From Takakia lepidozioides (Eukaryota > Streptophyta > Takakiopsida > Takakiales > Takakiaceae): a stretch of 64,000 nt of DNA. Made by a program: the position numbers and the translations under genes. How positions within the stretch are numbered: the stretch's first letter is position 1; every line of letters starts with the position of its first letter. The notes under the pieces are model-generated. The model ran no database searches and was not told the origin of the DNA. It saw only the letters and a list, made by a program, of their open reading frames with translations. Positions 57,393 to 64,000 of the stretch are shown one piece after another. The stretch covers positions 53,398,042 through 53,462,041 of the forward strand of contig CM060734.1 of the NCBI GenBank assembly GCA_030704615.1. Direction: 5' to 3'.

Positions 57393-58838
57393 TCACTCCC
57401 CTTTCTTGGTCTTTGGCACATTCGCTTGCTCTGTGAATGGGTGTGCTGTTGGGATCAGTCGTGCAAGCATAATGAGAGGGACAATTAAGTAGGGCAGATA
57501 GATGCCCACCAGCAAATGGCGTGTTGCTACATTTGATGCCAGAATATCTGCAAATAATGGGAACTGCAACACCCACCAACACATTGATTATAACATGTCG
57601 AAATGGGAAGGGTGTATTAAACACAGAAATGGTTGGTGACTACAGATTAGCCCAAGGTACTAGCTGCATGAAGCAAAAACATCACATCAAACAATAGGCT
57701 AGCAAGAGGTGGAGTAAATCCTCGTTTCAATCATATACAGAGAAGAATTCTGGTAAAAAGGAGAACCTCCACTCTTCCCTGCCAGAAAGTTGCCTATCGC
57801 CAATTCTAGTAAACTCCTTGTATCAATTAAACCCTAACCCAAGCTCAGCTGTAATCTCGATGATGTTTCACCTAGTCTTAAGCGATTCACACATCACGCT
57901 CACTGATCTTCAAATGCGTCTCAAAGCATCAAGGTACTAAGTGTGGCTAAAGACACTCGCATCTCGTCACAGATATGACGAAACCCCAGAGGCCATTGTT
58001 TTCCGAAACAGGCTTCCACAACTGTAGCATCATAACTGGACTAAAGGCGAAGCAAGCTACGGCAAGAAGCTCAAAAAAACCTAGGGCGAAGAAAGGTCTT
58101 GCCCTCGGCGTCAATCATCCCTACAACCACGCTGGGTAGAAGATTGGGGGCATCCAGAAGGCATACCATGGTAGTCGCCGTATGGGCGGCATATATGATA
58201 CCTGTCATCCGGCCCCAGTCTTTCCCTGGACACACCACTCCAACTCGAGTTTAACGCAGCATTCCAAACATTTAAATTAGCATTCTTACCCCGCCCCCTC
58301 AATGAAGTCAAGATTGATGCATTTGCAAACGACGGACAGCAAAACCTTACTTTACTTTGCTCCAATCCTGCCCAGTTTCGCAGTACTCAAAATCTATGAA
58401 ACCCCGACCCTTTCAGAAACTCCCGGATCACTTACACCTATCTTATTCCAAGCGCGCCAAGACTTTTTCCAAAGCTAATATCCAACTTGATCTGACGAAG
58501 TCTCCCATCAGTCTTCAACAGAGGACCTTACCAGCAATGAATGCGTATGAGTTGGCGCACAAGAGCGGGAGCTGGAAAGCAATCTCAGACCACACCAGAC
58601 CTCGCACAAACGCAGGCTTATCCCGCACCAGGTAATCCCCAGACAGTTGCACGTACCATGCCACACAGTCCAGCAGTGCCTGCGGATAAAAAATCGCTGG
58701 AAACAACACCTGAGTTTCCACCAACACCACCACAGGAATGTTGGCGAGAAAGAACCCTGCGAGAATGAGATCGATGGGGCGCCTCGGGAGAGGCACGGGT
58801 CGCCGCGCCTCACCCTCCCACGCTGCTGCCATCGCCAC
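57393..58838 (-). CDS. EXPERA-domain multispanning membrane protein (TMEM97/sigma-2 receptor-like)
   Basis: Three exons join in frame to 178 codons, the family length: 58532-58838, 58167-58225 and 57393-57563. After RRPVPLPRRPIDLILAGFFL comes a first membrane helix. ETQVLFPAIFYP, then ALLDCVAWYVQLSGDYLV, WSEIAFQLPLLCANSYAFIA, KDWGRMTGIIYAAHTATTM and LLVGIYLPYLIVPLIMLARL form the other three helices of the EXPERA fold. The tail ends in lysines (PKTKKGE), compatible with an ER-retrieval type KKxx-like signal. Animal members bind sterols and NPC1, and EBP-type members isomerise sterols. For the plant TMEM97 branch the substrate is not established. Buried acidic residues of the fold (ETQ, SEIAF) are kept. 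Both junctions conserve phase. Confidence 0.9.
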
Positions 58839-58877
58839 GAGCTCTGCGTGTCGCGAAGACCACCCCAGACCAACACC

Positions 58878-58905
58878 AAACCCTAACCCTAACCCTAACC
58901 CTAAA
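58878..58905 (+). promoter_or_regulatory. Short telomere-type array (CCCTAA)4 upstream of the EXPERA gene
   Basis: AAACCCTAA is followed by three more CCCTAA units, ending at 58905, about 40 bases upstream of the EXPERA start codon. The period is 6 bases (TTAGGG type), not the 7-base TTTAGGG of most plant telomeres. The first nine bases form a perfect telo-box. It may work as a promoter element or be an interstitial telomere scar. Confidence 0.75.
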
Positions 58906-59285
58906 TCTATTTTATCATTTACCTATTTATTTATTTGTCTATTTAAATATCGGACGGAATAAAATCGCAATCCCATATCTCCAATATTCCTACTCTCTCG
59001 ATCTTTTTCGATGTAATACAAACACGCCAATATTCTTTTTCCGGGTCCACAAGAAATTCTTCATGCATTTAAATCTATTTTATCATTTACCTATTTATTT
59101 ATTTATCTATTTAAATATCGGACGGAATAAAATCGCAATCTCATATCTCCAATATCCAAAACAAATAAAAAATAAAAAATATATATATACTCTTACTCTC
59201 TCGATCTTTTTCGATGTAATACAAACACGCCACCTGTCAATATTCGTTTCCGGGTCCACAGGAAATTCTTCATCCATTGCACCTA
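58902..59285. repeat. Direct duplication (about 165 and 215 bp)
   Basis: AAATCTATTTTATCATTTAC, TTTAAATATCGGACGGAATA, TCTCGATCTTTTTCGATGTA and TTCCGGGTCCACA-like segments occur in the same order at about 58902-59068 and again at 59069-59285. The second copy is longer because of an AT-rich insertion (about 59157-59185) and an extra CACCTGT. Confidence 0.88.
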
Positions 59286-59376
59286 CCGAAAAGCGTGGAA
59301 GCGCATCCATCTATTTCCCGCGGCTCGGAGGCCAACGCAAGAGCATCGTTCTCGAATACAAATACAAAGAAAAGAC

Positions 59377-59408
<32 letters not shown>

Positions 59409-62150
59409 GAGAGAGTGCAGTGGCGGCTGCATTGCTCTCGCATTTCATCTTCCTCGGCCAGCGTGCTCTTCATATCCCAATGCAAATTTTGATGGAAGGA
59501 AATGAAGAGCAAGCATCATTGGAAGCCGTACATACAACACCTGCATGTGTCTCTCTCTCTCTTGGTGTGCGTGGAGGAGTGTTTGGTGACAGGCTTGGAA
59601 ATGGTCAGGGTATGTTTATGTTTCTAATCCGAGAAATTTGGAGATGTAGTTTTTACCTGGACCGTGAGTTGAGGTCCTGGGGTAAGTAAACATGTAATGG
59701 AAGGAATAGTATTTTGTGTAGGTGTATCAAACTTGGCGTGTACGCGTTCAGTAGCATCCCCACTTCAGAAGATGCATGAGAAAGCAGTGAGATCTAGGAG
59801 ATTCCCCAATCCTTTTCGTAATTCTACTTAGTAATTGAGCGGTGAGGACCCCCATGATTGTAGTATATCCTCTAAGATGATCTAAGCACTCCGCGCTGGT
59901 TTTCTGTAGTTTTTGGATTGTGCGAAAATGTATCCACACTTCAATTTCTATGGATCGAAAGTTCTTTTGCGAAGAAGAGAGTAGCCATGCAGTGTCTCTC
60001 ATCTCTCGCGGACTCTTGTTTTGGGAAAATCAACTTATGCGAGTGATGAGACAAATGGAACGGCATCTTTTTAATACAGACATTATAATGGGCATGTGCC
60101 CTTTCCAAAAAAGGAAATGAAATGAAATGAAATGGTGCTTTATAACGTCCGCGGAAGAAAGGAGTCTTGTTTGCTTGTGGAACGGTGGACTGCGTCATCT
60201 TCACCACAAAAGTGACTGTAAAGGTTAGCGACAGATTACTGGGCGGATCAGGTGGGAAGACGGCTCAATTAGAGGTGATAATGAGGGTGGTGGCAGTGCA
60301 GAGCCAGGGGAGAGTGATGATTGCTTGGTGTGTGTATGTATGCGCCGCCCGAATACAGCAGCACCAGCTCATCCGACCGCCGGCGAGCCATGATGAATGA
60401 CATACGAACATGTGCAGAAGTTCTCCCCCAGAAGCTCCTAAGAGCAACCCTAGAGGCCTAGAGCTACTTAATCTATACTTTCTCTGTCGTTGTGCTGATG
60501 AGACACGTATTTTTTATGCAGGGACGGCCGTAATGGTTGAATGAGCCGCCGCCTCACCGGCTGCCGGTTATACAAGCCATTATCTCAACCGAAGTGGAAG
60601 GCGGGGGAAGTGGAAGGGGAGATTTCGATTCAATGAGACTTGTGTGTTGCATTGGGATTTGTAGACGTCGTGTAAGTGTGTAAAGCTTGGCAGCCACTCC
60701 TTAGTGAACCCTTCGACGCGACATTCATGAGCAACCCAATGAGGCCCGGCAGCACCGATGCGAGATGCACTCACACCAGGAGTCTATTATTGATCTACAA
60801 GTACCCAATTCGACCATGGATGAAGGCGCACTATTATCAATGTACCCGAATTGGGTCCAAGACGACGAGAGCATGCACCCAAAAGAAACAGTTCAAAAGT
60901 GCCAGAGATCAGTGCATGTCGTACATCGAGATCTGCTGCATCGGCGTGTCCTAGATCCGGCCTTACATATATTATGCTCGGGAATGGAAGGAAGATTCCT
61001 AGTGAACCAGGGTGCAAGGGATGAAGTGTGGGAATGGTAGCTGTAAACTAGTGGGTTGTGAATGCTTCCAAAGCTTTGGCAGTTGTCTATTCACGATACA
61101 AAAGTTATGCACTTTGTGTCTACGACACGCTGATGTACGTTTGGTGGGGTCCCCCAAAGGTAAGTAGACTGTTGTGAATGTCTGCTGTGCATTTCTGAAG
61201 GCTTACAGGTTCCATTGTTCCCACAGACTATCTGTTCCCTTCAGTTGTACGTTATGGTGGGTCCAGGGTGCGGACTCCGCAGTCTCCCGTAACAGAGCTT
61301 AATATGGTGACGAGAGTACTTTCATATACGATGCAGGACAGAAGAGATTGCAGTTGTATGGCACCTTCAAACCTAGAGCAGATCTCTATGACGGTTTATC
61401 ATACCGGAATTGTTAACACGAACACCTCTGTGATTTGATCCTTTCCTTACAGATACTACCTTGATTCTCCCAATCGGAGTTCAGTCGACAGATTCACACT
61501 ATGTCGGATTACTTCTGCAATTTCATTTTCTGGCGTTTCTATGCCGAGAGCCTAGTACTAGTACATACACGTAAAGCAATAGCGACCGAGTGATAATCGA
61601 GTTCGAAAAAACCTCACCAGCTCTTACTGCAAGAGTCCCTGTGGAAAGCGAAAGGAATCGACAGCTTCCTACAGTGCGACATCTGTAGTTGCAAGATGGT
61701 GGTTTTGACTTGCCTCGCTATACTCAAATGTCACATAACGCACCTTCTGAGATTGTAAATCGGCTGACCCGTAAACAAAACCGACTGTGCCTTGCACTTT
61801 CATTGCAAGTTCAAGCATCATGAATACAATGTTGGATAGTTTTGCGAGAAGCATTTTGCTCCTTTCTTGACAGTACCTTCAGTATTCCATTGTGCACATG
61901 TCACCTTTCAAAGGCTCTAGATTATACGTACAAAGAGGAGCGATCTAAAATCAGATCCCACTGGAGCGACTAGGTTCCAAGAAACTGGATACCGATATTG
62001 TCACGAGATTTATACAATGCTTCTTATGTCACATAAGAAGCGGTCTCAATGAGGACTGCCAGAAGCATCCACTGTCTGTTCAGCAAACAACTTTCAACAG
62101 CAGTAGTGCAAGGATTTCATGTAGAAAAAAATCGACCTCATCAAGGAAAT
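59286..62150. other. Intergenic region, no gene firmly recognised
   Basis: A (GA)n run lies at about 59387-59414. A plus-strand frame continues to 59689 and another spans 60765-61040 (MDEGALLSMYPNWVQDDESM), but neither resembles a known family. The 24-base sequence shared with the array at 53.6 kb is at 60124-60147. Confidence 0.35.
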
Positions 62151-62400
62151 AAGCTCTCTCGCGAACAAGGCGCATGTAGGGCACAAAACTTTGTGCATCC
62201 TCCGACTTTCAAAGGATATAGATCTAGACTCATCTGCCCTACCTACTGTTATGATGGAGGTTAGGTCCTGTCGGCACCATTCTATCAGACTGAATGCGAC
62301 TGACCTTCGTGGCAGACGGTAAATTTGCTAAGATTTCTGTTGCTTCGAGGCTCCCAGGTGAGCCTTGCTCGTCCAATAACACAACCCTTCACCGCCTTCC
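62151..62400 (-). pseudogene. Decayed tandem copy of the CLE-encoding exon
   Basis: On the minus strand this segment repeats the end of the CLE gene exon about 285 bases downstream. The CLE-encoding part reads RMVPTGPNLHHN at 62248-62283, where the intact copy has RMVPTGPNPLHN. A one-base deletion just before it breaks the frame (GCATTCAG against GCATTTCAG) and puts a stop in the upstream frame. Flanks such as ACCTTCGTGGCAGACGGTAA and CATTCTATCAGACTGAA are shared. No signal peptide exon accompanies it. Confidence 0.8.
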
Positions 62401-62500
62401 CGAGGAGTGCGAGGCACACATCCATGAAAACATTTCGACCAGAGCATGGAACTAAGCGGGGCGCGCATGTAGAACACAAAACTTGTGCATACTCCAGCAT

Positions 62501-63270
62501 TCAAGGATATACAGACTCCGACCTATTACTGTTATGAAGGGGGTTGGGTCCCGTGGGTACCATTCTATCAGACTGAAATGCGACTGACCTTCGCGGCAGA
62601 CGGTAATTAGCTAATATTTCCTTTGCTGTTAGAGCCCCAGGTGAGCTTGCTCTTTCAATGCCGACCCTTCCACCACCTTTCGGCTTGTTTCTGCAGTCAC
62701 GCGGCCATTCATTGCAACCATTTCGTCCATCACGCTGGATAAGCTTGCGGGTTCTGCTAGCCCATTCTCGTTGCTCTCTATCAGTACCCAACTGATCATT
62801 CATCTGCACATTGAAGAGATTGTCAATACGACGTCTGAGCCGCAATCTAAATACTGTGGGAGAGGACTTAGTAGCAGTTCCCATGATAGTAGAAACTCAC
62901 CTCAGGAAAGTGATGCTCTGTATGTATAGAAGACCTCGCCTTTGATGCGACTAAAGACTCCTCAAAATTTGTTGAGTCCAACAGCACCACTGCTACGACG
63001 TCCACCGAGTCTGGTCACACGGAATTTGTGGCGTTAGGGAATGACATCACGATAGTCTGTCTGCTGTCTATCTCTGGCCTTACAACGATTAGCATGCCCA
63101 TTCCGCCAGTCTTTCAAAGCCCGACGAATACCGAGTGAAGCTACACCAAGGAAAACAGAGTTCGAAACAGGTAGCCTCTCACCTGGCGCTTGGAAAATAG
63201 GCTGAGTGAAAGTGACAAGGGCAATCAATGTCAGCACCAGAATCGTTGCAAAACTCCAGCATATCGCCAT
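62501..63270 (-). CDS. CLE: CLE (CLAVATA3/ESR-related) peptide hormone precursor
   Basis: Two exons, 63183-63270 and 62501-62853, join in frame (CCA G|TA TTT) to 146 codons. Residues 1-29 (MAICWSFATILVLTLIALVT and on) are a typical signal peptide. A basic, variable pro-region follows. Near the C-terminus RMVPTGPNPLHN (62531-62566) is a full 12-residue CLE motif, with Arg1, the hydroxylatable prolines, Gly6 and the PLHN end all present. It is followed by a 9-residue tail, SNRSESVYP. CLE peptides are secreted, trimmed to 12-13 residues and sensed by CLV1-type receptor kinases to control stem-cell and meristem activity. The variant with Asn-Pro-Leu-His-Asn belongs to the CLV3/TDR-independent 'R-type' group by sequence. 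Processing and receptor are inferred from the family. A decayed duplicate of exon 2 lies just downstream. Confidence 0.88.
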
Positions 63271-64000
63271 GCCCTCAGCGATACCCCGCCAATTGACACA
63301 GATCCTTCTCTCTCTCTCCGTCCCTCTCTCTCTCTCTCTCTTCCCTGTAGAGTGAGCCTTTCGTCCCCCGTTTCCTTCTCCTACCCACTAGCAGCAGTTA
63401 GTGAGGGCCAAAGGCGGCTGTACTCTTGGGGGTAAATAAAGAGAGCTCCTTGAATGAAAACCGTCGACAGGCCCCATAAAGGATTGCTGTAGCAATTATC
63501 ACCCTGCCCAGGCAAATAAAGTGTGCCTAAATGAATGCCTTCAATATAACGAATCCTTCATATATGATCTCTCTCTCCACTATGCAAGCTCAGAGCCTCA
63601 CCGACCCTTCCTCCTGCTCTGGACCCTAACCCCACCCTCCTTCGGCCCAAGCCTCCACACCATCATCACCTGCCCACCACAGTCCGAGGACGCCTTGGCT
63701 GTTGACCGGTCTTCTTCCCATCCCAACCTCATCTTTTACTTTCATACGCAATTCGTATACTTCTTCTCAAATACTCTACAACCCAACAGCTAATCTAATC
63801 ACTCTGGCCCTGAGAATTAGTATATGACACCAGAAGGTGGCTGCTGCAGTTAGGTTTTGCTGCCTTCTGTTAATGAGCCCACTCCCATAATAGGGCCCTA
63901 AGTTAAATATTGGGTTGCCAGATACGCAGCAGCTGGTGACACTTAGGACCCACTGCACAGCCCTGGAAAGCCGGTCGTAATGCAACGTATGGCCTGTTCT
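63271..64000. promoter_or_regulatory. CLE gene upstream region
   Basis: A CT microsatellite (about 63308-63342) reads as GA repeats in the leader sense of the CLE gene. The rest, to the window edge, has no recognised gene. A 90-codon plus-strand frame at 63521-63793 shows no domain. Confidence 0.4.

Noticed and set aside
60765-61040. 91-codon plus-strand frame containing HVVHRDLLHRRV
   Set aside because: HRDLL suggests a kinase catalytic loop by chance, but no other kinase motif is nearby.
1-64000. CRISPR arrays, insertion sequences, prophage or bacterial operons
   Set aside because: Spliced genes, SINE/LINE debris and plant-specific families show nuclear plant DNA; no such prokaryotic structure was seen.

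Overview
The window looks like nuclear DNA of a land plant. Multi-exon genes carry plant-specific architectures: an MSL10-type mechanosensitive channel, an FyPP/PP6 phosphatase, an NTMC2T6-type SMP/C2 protein, a CLE peptide precursor and a GH28 polygalacturonase. Telo-box motifs sit near some start codons, and non-LTR retrotransposon debris is common. Introns are about 80 bp to 4.8 kb and intergenic DNA is repeat-rich. I cannot name the species; the CLE dodecapeptide and the gene set fit a bryophyte, lycophyte or fern as well as a seed plant.

Layout. 1-928 (+): 3' end of a polygalacturonase-like gene. 2129-7458 (-): complete PP6 catalytic subunit, 10 exons and 303 codons, with two GC-AG introns. 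8455-14007 (-): complete UTP7/WDR46, 10 exons and 560 codons, with a LINE fragment in one intron and a telo-box upstream. About 15.0 kb: an inverted, broken copy of a UTP7 exon. 16474-25 kb (-): MSL10-like channel whose intron 3 holds a dead LINE of about 3.9 kb; one exon and the 5' end are locally duplicated and there is one unexplained frame change. 26.3-29.8 kb: a SINE and a decayed L1-type LINE in AT-rich repeats.

30972-33670 (+): complete uracil-DNA glycosylase, 7 exons. 34656-34961 (+): a small RanBP2-zinc-finger ORF. 35.35-35.7 kb (+): a broken SKP1-like copy. 36.9-38.3 kb: a LINE 3' half. 39003-43739 (-): NTMC2T6-like SMP/C2 membrane-contact protein. 44923-48 kb (-): a PAS plus receiver-like protein with no histidine-kinase domain. 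49.8-50.4 kb: a 126-bp minisatellite that stays open as protein. 53.3-53.8 kb: a second tandem array. 57393-58838 (-): EXPERA/TMEM97-like membrane protein, 178 codons, with (CCCTAA)4 just upstream of its ATG. 62501-63270 (-): a CLE peptide hormone precursor with a signal peptide, beside a tandem, decayed second copy of its CLE-encoding exon.

The genes do not form one pathway. Housekeeping functions (rRNA processing, base-excision repair, phosphatase signalling) are interspersed with signalling and membrane genes. The least ordinary items are the CLE gene and its decayed twin, the kinase-less PAS-receiver gene, the paired GC-AG introns and the local duplications inside the MSL gene. Exon limits were chosen by reading splice dinucleotides, phase and family conservation by eye; no alignment or search was run.
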